This document shows positions 9,757-19,546 of a DNA stretch of 64,000 bases, piece by piece. A model generated the notes under the pieces. That model had not been told where the DNA came from, searched no databases, and worked only from the letters and a program-made list of their open reading frames with translations. Position 1 is the stretch's first letter, and the number at the start of each line of letters is the position of its first letter. Source of the DNA: Pseudoxanthomonas gei. Lineage in GTDB: Bacteria > Pseudomonadota > Gammaproteobacteria > Xanthomonadales > Xanthomonadaceae. Where the stretch lies: positions 62,001-126,000 of the forward strand of contig NZ_QOVG01000006.1 in assembly GCF_010119615.1 (NCBI RefSeq), given 5' to 3'. The translations under genes and the position numbers were made by a program.

Positions 9757-10292
9757 GGGCCAACTCCTGTACCGATCTCGTCGCGCAGCTTTGCCAGCGC
9801 CCGCGAGACGATTGATTTCGACCAGCTTGGACTGTGTCCGAAACGTTGCGCCAGTTCCGGATGGGACCAGCCTTCCATCTCATGCAACCAGACCAGGGTA
9901 CGGGCGAGCGGGGGCAAGCGTTGCAGCATGCCCATCATTTCGAGGTTCTGGGACTGGTCGGGCCAGGTGTCGGGCCAGGCGTCGTCGTCCGCTGCGGATA
10001 CGAAACGCTGCTCGCGGCGCAGCCGGTCTATCGCCGCGTTGGCTGCAACCCGTTTCAGCCACGGCCGCAATGGGGCGTCGCTGCGCAACCCGGACAGGAA
10101 CCCCAGCATTTTCAGGAACGTGTCCTGGGTGATGTCTTCCGCAGCCGCGGCGTTGCCGGTCAGGCGATAGGCAAGCGCATGGATGGCCTTGGCATGTGCC
10201 TGGTAGAGCCGCGCGAATGCATCGTGATCGCCCCAGCGGGCCTTGCGCAGCAGGGCGGCTTCTTCAGGATTTATTTCCGGGGCGGCTTGCAT
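9753..10292 (-). CDS. ECF-type RNA polymerase sigma factor
   Basis: This 179-residue sigma-70 family protein has region 2 at about residues 15-95, including AEDITQDTFLKML and a basic AIDRLRRE stretch. Region 4 with a helix-turn-helix is at about residues 118-172 (LPPLARTLVWLHEMEGWSHPELAQRFGHSPSWSKSIVSRA). It lacks regions 1 and 3, as expected for the ECF group. It heads a minus-strand operon with a probable anti-sigma factor and two exported proteins. The signal it senses and its promoter motif are not evident from this window. Confidence 0.92.
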   Translation of the reverse strand: MQAAPEINPEEAALLRKARWGDHDAFARLYQAHAKAIHALAYRLTGNAAAAEDITQDTFLKMLGFLSGLRSDAPLRPWLKRVAANAAIDRLRREQRFVSAADDDAWPDTWPDQSQNLEMMGMLQRLPPLARTLVWLHEMEGWSHPELAQRFGHSPSWSKSIVSRALAKLRDEIGTGVGP

Positions 10293-10334
10293 GTCACGAG
10301 GATACGGATGGAAGCCGTCCGGCGTCGCAGCAGT

Positions 10335-12067
<1,733 letters not shown>

Positions 12068-12120
12068 GGATTGAAGTCAGGCCTGGAGGTGTTTGGAATG
12101 CGGGGGCTGCGCCACACAAG

Positions 12121-12146
12121 AAAACGCCCCGTTTCCGGGGCGTTCG
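12121..12146 (-). terminator. Rho-independent terminator of the GlsB-like gene
   Basis: AACGCCCCG (12123-12131) and CGGGGCGTT (12136-12144) form a perfect 9-bp stem with a 4-nt loop. On the minus strand it is followed by TTTT. It lies just below the stop of the gene at 12165. Confidence 0.85.
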
Positions 12147-12164
12147 CGACATGGAGATCAACTC

Positions 12165-12455
12165 TCAACGGCGCGGGAGTACGGTGCGCTTCTTGCCGCG
12201 CACCAGGCTCACGACCAGCAGGATCACGATCGCGCCGATCAGCGCGCCAATGAAGCCGGCGGCCTGGCCCGGTGCATACCAGCCCATCTTCTGGCCGATG
12301 AAGCTGGCCAGAACCGCGCCCGCGATACCCAGCAGGATGGTCAGGATGAACCCCATGCCGTCGTTGCCCGGCTTGAGGAAGCGTGCAAGCAAACCGACGA
12401 TGAAGCCGATGAAGATGATGTAGAGCCAGCTACCGGTGCCGAGCAGACCTTCCAT
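12165..12455 (-). CDS. GlsB/YeaQ/YmgE family stress membrane protein
   Basis: This 96-residue, glycine-rich inner membrane protein has three hydrophobic segments (about residues 10-26, 34-54 and 65-84). The transglycosylase-associated-protein family motifs GFIVGLLARFLKPG and LLGIAGA are present. Related genes are often stress-induced (YmgE, YeaQ); the biochemical role is unknown. SD AGGGGAA precedes the ATG, and a clear terminator follows, so it is probably monocistronic. Confidence 0.88.
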   Translation of the reverse strand: MEGLLGTGSWLYIIFIGFIVGLLARFLKPGNDGMGFILTILLGIAGAVLASFIGQKMGWYAPGQAAGFIGALIGAIVILLVVSLVRGKKRTVLPRR

Positions 12456-12546
12456 TGCTTATTCCCCTTGGTTTCGGTTGGGTTGTTCAGGTGGGTGCGA
12501 CTGCGGGTCTGGCGGAGATTAGCAGCCCGCCCTGGCGCTGTCAGGC

Positions 12547-14037
12547 TCAGCAGCAGCCATGCTCGCCATGCTGGTCGCCGCCCGCCACTGCCGCCACCCC
12601 GGTGGTTTCCCCGCGCACGCTGGCGCCATGGTGGTCGGCGATGACCTTGGCCACGCACGCAGTGACGCGCTTGCCCATGGGGATGTGCAGGAACTCGTTC
12701 GGTCCATGCGCGTTGGAATGCGGACCCAGCACGCCGGTGATCATGAACTGCGCGCCGGGAAATTTCTCGCCCAGCATGCCCATGAACGGGATCGTGCCGC
12801 CTTCGCCCATGTACATCGCCGGACGTCCGAACGCGGCCTGCGAGGCGGACTCGATGGCGGTGGACAGCCACGGTGACAGCGCCGGCGCGTTCCAGCCGCT
12901 GGAAGCCTTCTCCAGCGCCAGCTCCACCTGCGCGCCGTAGGGCGGATCGCGCAGCAGCAACTCCTTCAGGACGTCACCGCCGCGCTTGCCGTCCAGGGTC
13001 GGAGGCAGGCGCAGTGACAGTTTCACTGCCGTATGCGGACGCAGCACGTTGCCAGCCGAGTCCAGCGGCGGCAGGCCGTCGGCCCCGGTGACCGACAGGG
13101 CTGGGCGCCAGGTGCGATTCAGCACCAGTTCGGTCAGGTCGTCGGCCATCGGCTTCATGCCGGGCAGGAACGGAAACTTGTCATAGACTTCGGTGCCCAG
13201 CACCCCGGCCACCTTGGCCGCCTGCTCCAGCCGCTCCTGCGGAATGTCGACGAACAGGCCCTCGGCCTTGATCCTGCCAGTGCTCTCGTCCTCAAGCCTG
13301 GAAATGAGTTCGCGCAGGATGCGGAAGCTCGAAGGCACGATGCCCGAGGCATCACCGGAGTGCACGCCTTCGGACAACACCTTCACCGAGAAATTGCCGC
13401 CGGCCATGCCGCGCAGCGAGGTGGTGCACCAGAGCTGGTCGTAATTGCCGCAGCCCGAATCCAGGCACACGACCAGCGAGGGCTTGCCGATGCGCGCAGC
13501 CAGGTGGTCGACATAGGCGGGCAGGTCGTAGCTGCCGGATTCCTCGCAGGCTTCGATCAGGATCACGCAGCGTGCATGGGGTACGCCCTGATCCTGCAGC
13601 GCCTGGATGGCGGCCAGCGAACCGAAGATCGCATAGCCGTCATCGGCGCCGCCGCGGCCGAACAGCTTGTCGTCCTTGATCACCGGAACCCACGGTCCCA
13701 GCCCGGCGTCCCAGCCGGTCATTTCCGGCTGCTTGTCCAGGTGCCCGTAAAGCAGCACGGTGTCGGCTCCAGTGTCGGGGCCGGTCGCGGGGATTTCGAT
13801 GAAGATCAGCGGCGTGCGTCCTTCCAGTCGCACTACCTCCAGCTGCATGCCGGGAATGGACTGCCTGCGCGCCCAGGATTCCATCAACTTCACCGCATCA
13901 TCCATGTAGCCATTGGCCACCCAGTCCTTGTCGAACATCGGCGACTTGTTGGGAATGCGTATGTACTCGACCAGCTGGGGAACGATTTCGTCGTCCCACA
14001 GGCCTGAAACAAAGCGGTCGATCTTGGCGGTGTCCAT
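12547..14037 (-). CDS. M20 family metallopeptidase (dipeptidase-like)
   Basis: This 496-residue cytoplasmic dinuclear-zinc peptidase has LLYGHLDKQP with His99 and Asp101, GRGGADDG with bridging Asp132, and the base/ligand pair in ACEESGS (Glu165-Glu166). The C-terminal metal ligand is in the GPHSNAHGPNE motif. A lid domain lies at about residues 230-390. SD GGAGAA 4 bp before the ATG fixes the start; the frame runs on upstream without family similarity. The last 11 residues (GGDQHGEHGCC) are an unusual His/Cys tail. The substrate is probably a dipeptide or a modified peptide. Confidence 0.9.
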   Translation of the reverse strand: MDTAKIDRFVSGLWDDEIVPQLVEYIRIPNKSPMFDKDWVANGYMDDAVKLMESWARRQSIPGMQLEVVRLEGRTPLIFIEIPATGPDTGADTVLLYGHLDKQPEMTGWDAGLGPWVPVIKDDKLFGRGGADDGYAIFGSLAAIQALQDQGVPHARCVILIEACEESGSYDLPAYVDHLAARIGKPSLVVCLDSGCGNYDQLWCTTSLRGMAGGNFSVKVLSEGVHSGDASGIVPSSFRILRELISRLEDESTGRIKAEGLFVDIPQERLEQAAKVAGVLGTEVYDKFPFLPGMKPMADDLTELVLNRTWRPALSVTGADGLPPLDSAGNVLRPHTAVKLSLRLPPTLDGKRGGDVLKELLLRDPPYGAQVELALEKASSGWNAPALSPWLSTAIESASQAAFGRPAMYMGEGGTIPFMGMLGEKFPGAQFMITGVLGPHSNAHGPNEFLHIPMGKRVTACVAKVIADHHGASVRGETTGVAAVAGGDQHGEHGCC

Positions 14038-14251
14038 GTCTTCTCCGGGTGCCTGGTGATGGGCAGATTCTACGCCGGTGGGTGTAAATCGCCCTTGGGT
14101 AGGAAATTCCCTACCTGACAACGGGCTTTTCTCCAGCCTTCAAAGGGTGGTTCGCCGATTTCTTCGCCTCGCCCGCCAGCACAGAATTCAGTCACCGGCG
14201 GACACACGGTCCGGCCGGCGGACCCCCACCATCGCCACACGGAGAGTTGCA

Positions 14252-14593
14252 ATGAAATCGTTCGCCATCATCCTCAAGTCCATCGCCTTGTCCCTGCTGC
14301 TGGCCACCGGCGCCCAGGCCGCCGACAAGGTCAACGTCAACACTGCCGATGCGGCCACCATTGATGCGGTGCTGGTCAATGTCGGACCGTCCAAGGCCCA
14401 GGCCATCGTCGATTACCGCAAGGCCAACGGCGCCTTCAAGAGCGCCGAAGAACTGGCCATGGTCAAGGGCATCGGCCTGAAGACCGTGGAAAAGAACCGC
14501 GACCGCATCGAGCTGGGCGGTGCATCGCCAGCGCAGAAACCGGTGGTTCCCGCTGCGGGCGCCAGCAAGGCCAAGCCGGTCGCACGTCGCTGA
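14252..14593 (+). CDS. ComEA-like helix-hairpin-helix DNA-binding protein
   Basis: This 113-residue exported protein has a signal peptide (core about residues 8-20, cleavage near AQAADK) and a ComEA-type domain: VNVNTADAATIDAVL, VGPSKAQAIVDYR, NGAFKSAEELAMVKGIG. The helix-hairpin-helix motif binds double-stranded DNA without sequence specificity. ComEA captures incoming DNA in the periplasm during natural transformation. The tail is Ala/Pro/Lys-rich. SD GGAGAG is 5 bp before the ATG. No other competence genes are nearby. Confidence 0.9.
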   Translation: MKSFAIILKSIALSLLLATGAQAADKVNVNTADAATIDAVLVNVGPSKAQAIVDYRKANGAFKSAEELAMVKGIGLKTVEKNRDRIELGGASPAQKPVVPAAGASKAKPVARR

Positions 14594-14786
14594 TAGAAAA
14601 AGATCCCCATCCCCCGCTTGAGCAGGAGGCACTGCGGGGGAAGGGGCAGGAAGCCAAGGGGTAACACCGCAAAGGCAGCCTGCAAGGAGGCGCTTGCACA
14701 AGGATGTGACTGCACGGGTGGCGATGAGGCGCCAGTTGCAGCGGGACGGACGCCGCGCTCATCGGCCGAAGTCCACAGGGAAGTGT
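14594..14786 (+). other. Structured gene-free stretch: possible sRNA or long 3' UTR
   Basis: No convincing coding sequence lies between the ComEA-like gene and the strong terminator about 190 bp later. At its start, CCCC-AT-CCCCCGC (14605-14617) can pair with GCGGGGG-AA-GGGG (14634-14646), leaving a 16-nt loop, with no T run. A terminator placed this far from any stop suggests either a separate small RNA or a processed 3' UTR. No known RNA family was recognised. Confidence 0.35.
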
Positions 14787-14827
14787 CCATCGCCCGGTTC
14801 CATGTGCCGGGCGGTGGATTTTTTTTT
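14787..14827 (+). terminator. Strong rho-independent terminator
   Basis: CCATCGCCCGG (14787-14797) pairs with CCGGGCGGTGG (14807-14817) with one G-U wobble and a 9-nt loop. An A and nine T follow (14818-14827). It ends plus-strand transcription shortly before the HutD-like gene. Confidence 0.88.
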
Positions 14828-14865
14828 GGCGTTAGACTTGCAAGGACGATTTCAGGGAGCCGGCC

Positions 14866-15465
14866 ATGGCGGAACAGTCGCGTGTGATTGCGGCCAACGA
14901 GTACCGGCGAGAACGGTGGAAGAACGGCACCGGCTGGACCCGCGAGATCGTCCGCATTCCGGATCGCGCGGACTGGGAATGGCGACTATCGATTGCCGAA
15001 ATCGAGCAGGATGGTCCGTTCTCCTCCTACCCCGGGATCGATCGCGAGCTGGTGCTGATTCGCGGCAATGGCCTGCGCCTGCGGTTCGACCAGGACGAGG
15101 TGCGGGAGTTGCTGCCACCCCATGACCGGATTCGCTTTGCGGGCGAGAGCATCGTGCATGGCGAGTTGATTGACGGCCCGACCCATGATTTCAACCTGAT
15201 GTGGCGCCGCGATGCGATCGAGGCCGAGCTGCTGCATCGCCCGCTGGTGGGGCCAATGGTGTTTTTCACCGAACCCGGGGTGAGCTGGGCAATCCATCTG
15301 CTTGCCGGCCAGGCGGTATTCGACCAGGCAAGCAGGCTGCCGCCGCTGTGGGCGGGTGATACCGCGCTGCTGATGGATGGGGAAGCGCGCGGACGCCATG
15401 CGCTGGAAGGCGGTGGCGAGTTGCTGGCGATCAAGCTGCGGCGCCTGCAATCAGCGCCTCAATAA
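14866..15465 (+). CDS. HutD/Ves family cupin-like protein
   Basis: This 199-residue protein has the HutD/Ves layout: a start region YRRERWKNGTGWTREIVRIP, then WRLSIAEIEQDGPFSSYPGIDRELVLIRGNG, and later DFNLMWRR. The family has a bicupin fold. Members are linked to histidine use (HutD) or cold response (E. coli Ves), with no proven enzymatic activity. No hut genes are in the window. It converges with the next gene and overlaps its 3' end by 7 bp. Confidence 0.88.
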   Translation: MAEQSRVIAANEYRRERWKNGTGWTREIVRIPDRADWEWRLSIAEIEQDGPFSSYPGIDRELVLIRGNGLRLRFDQDEVRELLPPHDRIRFAGESIVHGELIDGPTHDFNLMWRRDAIEAELLHRPLVGPMVFFTEPGVSWAIHLLAGQAVFDQASRLPPLWAGDTALLMDGEARGRHALEGGGELLAIKLRRLQSAPQ

Positions 15466-17096
15466 ACGTCGCGTCTATAGCGGCCGTCTGCCAGCATGTC
15501 TTCCACCCGGCTATCGCCCAGCACTTCCCTCAATACCGCATCCACGCCCGGAGCCATGCCGGCCAGGCTGCCGCAGACGTATATCGAGGCCCCGTCGTCC
15601 ACCCATTGCCTCAGCACGCTGGACGCTGCCTGCAGCCTTGCCTGCACATAAATGCGCTGGGGCTGGTCACGCGAAAACGTCAGGTCCACGCGCTCCAGCC
15701 ATCCCTGCGCCTGCCAGTCCCGGACTTCATTGCCGTAGAAGAAATCACGATCGGCATTGCGTTCGCCAAACAGCAGCCAGTTGCGGCGCGCGCCGCTGGC
15801 GATGCGCTGTTTCAGGTGCGCGCGCAGGCCGGCCATGCCGGTTCCGTTGCCGATGAGGATCATCGGCCGTGCGGTGTCGGGTGCGTGGAAGTTGGGATTG
15901 CTGCGCAGGCGCAAGGCGATCTCGCCGCCCACTTCGGCGTAATCGCATAACCAGCCACTGCCGATGCCGGGGCTGCCGTCGGCACGCAACTGCCTGCGCA
16001 GCAGCAGTTGCACGCTGCCGTCAGTGGGCAGGGAGGCAATCGAGTATTCGCGGTGCGGCAAGGGCTTCAGCTGCGCAGCCAGCGCCTGCGCTCCCATGCC
16101 GCGGGTCTCACCGACGGCTGGCAAGTGCGATCCAGCGAGCAGGTGGGAAAGAGCCGTCAATTTTCCATCGACCGCGACCGTTGCATCGGCGATACCGGCC
16201 TCGGCAAGCCAGCCGGCGATGGCGCCCGGTGCATGCCTTGGGCCGATCTCGGCCACATCGCCGGCTACCCAGCGGGGGACCGATCCTGCGGGTGCCGAGA
16301 TCGCCAGGTGAAAGGCGCGAGCGCCTGCGCTGCCGGGATTGAGCTCGCGGCGCTCCAGCAAGGTCCAGGGTTGGTAGATGGCCGGCGTCCAGTCCGGCAG
16401 GTCGGTCACGCCGCCCAGCTGGCCCAGGTGGTGTTGCCAGTGACGAAGTGCACTCTCGTCGGCATTGTCCACTTCCACGAGGTCGAACAGCGCTTGTGCA
16501 CCATGGCGCCGCAACCAGTCGTCCAGCTGGTGGCCGAAGCTGCAAAAGGATTCGTACTCACGATCGCCCAGCGCAAGTACGGCGTAGCGCAATCGTTGCA
16601 GCGAGGCGGGGTGGGCCATCACGTCGCGCACGAAGGACAGCGCCTGGTCGGGCGGGTCACCCTCGCCAGTCGTGCTGGCAACGAACAGCGCACGCCGGCA
16701 GGACGCCAGCATCGCCTGGTCGACCTCGCTGATGTTGCGGACCTTCACCGGCATCCCGGACTGGCGCAGGCTGTCGGCGCTTCTTTCAGCCAGTTGCCGG
16801 GCAAAACCGGTCTGGCTGGCGTGGACGACCAGTACCGAGGCCTCCTCGTTGGCTGCGCCGGAATCCTCGTCCTGCCGCGTGCCAGCCCTCGATCGCCACA
16901 GCAGTACGCCGCAAAAGAACGCATAGCCCGCCAGGCTCACGCCCGCGCCTGTCCAGCGGGTGACCAGCGGCCTTGCCGGCCACCAGTCGTCGACTTGCAG
17001 TGTGGACAGGCCCCAGGCAAGGAGCATCAACGTTGCCAGGGTCAGTGCATTCCCCCAGAACGCCTTCGAACGCCATGCGGTCGGCCGCCGGGTCAC
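15459..17096 (-). CDS. Membrane-anchored flavodoxin/FAD-NADPH reductase (CysJ-like)
   Basis: This 545-residue protein has two N-terminal membrane helices (about residues 15-33 and 48-66). Next comes a flavodoxin FMN domain at about residues 87-220 (VVHASQTGFARQLAE, STTGEGDPPD, LALGDREYESFCSFG). The ferredoxin-reductase module follows, with FAD motif REYSIAS, NADPH motif GNGTGMAGL and CGSLAGM, and an aromatic C-terminal Tyr. It resembles sulfite-reductase flavoprotein. Its place at the end of the siderophore operon beside PepSY and ApbE genes suggests it supplies electrons from NADPH at the membrane for ferric reduction. Confidence 0.88.
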   Translation of the reverse strand: MTRRPTAWRSKAFWGNALTLATLMLLAWGLSTLQVDDWWPARPLVTRWTGAGVSLAGYAFFCGVLLWRSRAGTRQDEDSGAANEEASVLVVHASQTGFARQLAERSADSLRQSGMPVKVRNISEVDQAMLASCRRALFVASTTGEGDPPDQALSFVRDVMAHPASLQRLRYAVLALGDREYESFCSFGHQLDDWLRRHGAQALFDLVEVDNADESALRHWQHHLGQLGGVTDLPDWTPAIYQPWTLLERRELNPGSAGARAFHLAISAPAGSVPRWVAGDVAEIGPRHAPGAIAGWLAEAGIADATVAVDGKLTALSHLLAGSHLPAVGETRGMGAQALAAQLKPLPHREYSIASLPTDGSVQLLLRRQLRADGSPGIGSGWLCDYAEVGGEIALRLRSNPNFHAPDTARPMILIGNGTGMAGLRAHLKQRIASGARRNWLLFGERNADRDFFYGNEVRDWQAQGWLERVDLTFSRDQPQRIYVQARLQAASSVLRQWVDDGASIYVCGSLAGMAPGVDAVLREVLGDSRVEDMLADGRYRRDVY

Positions 17097-18136
17097 GCCG
17101 GCATCCGTGTGCGAAACGGATCACTCATGTGCACCATTGGCCCGTGTTCGCCACGGGTGACGAACCGGACCGCGAGGTTGCGCTCGTTCGCCAGCGTTAC
17201 GCCGGCTTCGGCGCCCATCACCGTGAATGCGGTGGCCCAGGCATCGGCGCGCATCGCGTCGCTCGCAATGACGGTCACGGCCGAGCACGCGCGCTCTACC
17301 GGCTTGCCGCTGCGCGGGTCCAGCGTATGGGAGAAGGAAACGCCCGCCTGCTCGAAGGCATGCCAATGATCGCCGGAAGTCGCCACCGCCCCGCCGTCGA
17401 GGACGATCACGCAGGGCTCGCCATCCTCGTCCGCATCCGGCGAAGCCTCCACCAGTACCTGCCAGGCGGATCCATCCGGCTTGCTGCCGAAACCGCGCAA
17501 TTCCCCTCCCACTTCCACCAGGGCCGCGACGATGTCGAGTTCCCGCAGGTGGTCGACCACCAGATCAACGCCGTAGCCCTTGGCAATTGCTGAAAGGTCC
17601 AGCTGGATTCCGCCCGCCTGCCAGGCGTGACCATCCGCTTGCAGCAGCACATTGCGCCAGCCCACTCGCATGCAGGCATCGACGCGCACCGCGTCGCCGG
17701 GAATTTCCTGCTCGCCTTGCGCAGCGCCGAAGCCCCACGCAGCGACTAGCGGACCAATCGTGGGGTCGAAGGCGCCATCGCTCTCTCGAGCGATGTCCAG
17801 TGCGCACGACAGGACCGTGAAGAAGTCTTCCGGCAGTGCGTGCCACGTGCCCGCGGCGGCACGGTTGAAGCGGCTGATGTCCGACGTGGTATCCCACGTG
17901 CTCATCTGGGCCACGACCCGATCCAGTCGCGACTGGATCGCGGCATGCAGCGCATGCAGGTCCGTGCGCGCCGGGGCCACCAGCTTCACGCACCAGGACG
18001 TTCCCATGGTCTCGCCATGCAGGGTATGGAGCGCGCCCGGCTCCTGGAAGGCCCGGGCAGTAATAGTGGTGGCGGAAACGGTCGTCATCGCTGGTTGCGG
18101 CGCCGTGCAACTAGGCGGCCCGCAGGGTCCTGGCAT
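17093..18136 (-). CDS. apbE: FAD:protein FMN transferase (ApbE family)
   Basis: ApbE attaches FMN from FAD to Thr or Ser of target proteins. Motifs from the ATG at 18136: GETMGTSW (41-48), MSTWDTTSDISRFN (78-91), DLSAIAKGYGVD (180-191), HTLDPRSGKP (270-279) and the Mg-binding DAMRADAWATA (293-303). The ATG overlaps the DUF4198 stop (TAATG); an ATG at 18088 is an alternative. No clear signal peptide or lipobox is seen with either start, which is odd if its substrate is periplasmic. It overlaps the reductase gene by 4 bp. Confidence 0.92.
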   Translation of the reverse strand: MPGPCGPPSCTAPQPAMTTVSATTITARAFQEPGALHTLHGETMGTSWCVKLVAPARTDLHALHAAIQSRLDRVVAQMSTWDTTSDISRFNRAAAGTWHALPEDFFTVLSCALDIARESDGAFDPTIGPLVAAWGFGAAQGEQEIPGDAVRVDACMRVGWRNVLLQADGHAWQAGGIQLDLSAIAKGYGVDLVVDHLRELDIVAALVEVGGELRGFGSKPDGSAWQVLVEASPDADEDGEPCVIVLDGGAVATSGDHWHAFEQAGVSFSHTLDPRSGKPVERACSAVTVIASDAMRADAWATAFTVMGAEAGVTLANERNLAVRFVTRGEHGPMVHMSDPFRTRMPA

Positions 18137-18942
18137 TACTGCGGCAGGACCTCCAGCGTTACCACGTAGCTCAGTCGGCGCTGTTTGGCCTGCGGCAGCG
18201 AAGTCTTGCCGTCTTCGGTGCCGGTTTCCAGCCAATACATCCCGGCTTCGGGCCAGGTCACGCTGAACTGGCCGTTGGCATCCGTTTTCACCTTGATCTC
18301 GTCCTGTGCATTTCGATAGCGGGTATTGCCACGGACGATTTCGATTTCCAGGCCGGCGGCCGGCTTGCCATCGATGTGCAGCTTGAAGCTGGCTTCCTCG
18401 CCCGCGACCAGATCGTTCGGATGCGTCACGGCAACCAGTTCAATGCCTTCGCCGGTCGATTTCAGCGCCGTTTCGTTGGGTGTGCCGTTGGTGACGAAGG
18501 TTTCCACGCGCCCCACCGATTGCGAGACCTTCAGGTCCTTCGCGTCCTTGGGAACTTCAGTCGCGAATGTGGCCGCGGTGCCGCGCCAGCGCTTGGGCTT
18601 GCCGGCCTCGTCCCAGCTTGCGGACAGCCCGCTGTTGACCATGGCGATGCGGTACGTGCCCTGCTGCTTCAGCTGCACGTCGAACACGCTTCGATATTTG
18701 CCGGTGGCGCCGTTCTGCGCATCGACCTTGCTGCCGTCGGGGGCGGTGATGGCCACCCGCTCCAGCGGCAACGGCACGTGGTTGAAGTAGAACAGGTCAT
18801 TGGACACGGCTGCGTCCACCGTGATCCACGGATCAGTGCCGGCAATGACCGTCTGCGACGGCTGCAGCCAGGCCTTGTGCGCGGTAGCGGAGAAGGGAAT
18901 GACAGCCAGGGAAAGCACGAGGGCAAGCGCGGTGCGATTCAT
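18136..18942 (-). CDS. DUF4198 periplasmic protein
   Basis: This 268-residue protein has a signal peptide and a mature end beginning at about HKAWLQPS, an N-terminal His typical of DUF4198 proteins. A beta-sandwich follows, and a C-terminal part (about residues 160-250) resembles a carboxypeptidase-regulatory or transthyretin-like fold ([19 protein letters not shown]). Family members are associated with metal or siderophore handling; the exact function is unknown. SD GGAG 6 bp upstream selects the ATG at 18942 over a TTG upstream. It is fifth from last in order of operon function, between DUF2271 and ApbE. Confidence 0.85.
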   Translation of the reverse strand: MNRTALALVLSLAVIPFSATAHKAWLQPSQTVIAGTDPWITVDAAVSNDLFYFNHVPLPLERVAITAPDGSKVDAQNGATGKYRSVFDVQLKQQGTYRIAMVNSGLSASWDEAGKPKRWRGTAATFATEVPKDAKDLKVSQSVGRVETFVTNGTPNETALKSTGEGIELVAVTHPNDLVAGEEASFKLHIDGKPAAGLEIEIVRGNTRYRNAQDEIKVKTDANGQFSVTWPEAGMYWLETGTEDGKTSLPQAKQRRLSYVVTLEVLPQ

Positions 18943-18990
18943 TGAGGGCTCCAGCAAAAGTGGGGTGGATGAAAAATGGTGGTGCGCAGG

Positions 18991-19521
18991 TCAGGGCTTT
19001 ACCGACAGACTGACGGTGCCGATCTCGCTGCTGCCCTTTGCCTGTGCCGTCTGCGTCGACTTGGCCGGCCAGGTGAATGGGATCTTGACCAGTTCGCGGC
19101 CGCCGACTTCGCGCGCGGCCTCGACCACCAGGGTGTAGGTGCCGGGCGCCAGGTTCGCCAACGCCGGCTGCCTGTCGGAGAATTTCAATGCATGTTTGCC
19201 CACCGGGCGGGTCGGGCCGGTCACGCCATCCACCGGCACCTTCAGCGTGCGGCCGGATTTGCGCCACCACTGCCGCAGGTCGGGCAGCCACTTGGTGCCG
19301 TGTCCTTCCTTGGTGTCCTTGTTCTGGTACCAGACCGACAGGTTGGCGGCGACTTTCTGGTCGGCCCCTTCCAGCCAGATGGCGACATAGGGGCGGTGGT
19401 ATTCGGCCACGTTCAATTGCGGCAATTCCACGCTGAGATTCAGCTCGGCGGCGTAGGCGGGCATGGCCAGCATGCCGCTCAGTGCGATGCTCAGCGTGGT
19501 CACGACAGTTATCCGGGACAT
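18991..19521 (-). CDS. DUF2271 periplasmic protein, candidate flavinylation target
   Basis: This 176-residue protein has a signal peptide (cleavage near AYAAEL) and a DUF2271 domain including YHRPYVAIWLEG, LPDLRQWWRKSG and LVVEAAREVGGRELVKIPFTWP. Residues 98-104 read DGVTGPT and are followed by RPVGKH. This resembles the ApbE acceptor motif Dxx(S/T)GA(T/S), with Pro in place of Ala, so Thr104 could carry FMN. The adjacent ApbE gene supports this reading. The function is probably periplasmic electron transfer, by inference. Confidence 0.85.
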   Translation of the reverse strand: MSRITVVTTLSIALSGMLAMPAYAAELNLSVELPQLNVAEYHRPYVAIWLEGADQKVAANLSVWYQNKDTKEGHGTKWLPDLRQWWRKSGRTLKVPVDGVTGPTRPVGKHALKFSDRQPALANLAPGTYTLVVEAAREVGGRELVKIPFTWPAKSTQTAQAKGSSEIGTVSLSVKP

Positions 19522-19546
19522 GGCGGTTACTCGGTGGGGAAGGGAT

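Noticed and set aside
14605-14646. G/C-rich inverted repeat considered as the ComEA-gene terminator
   Set aside because: A 16-nt loop and no T run; the true terminator is at 14787-14827.
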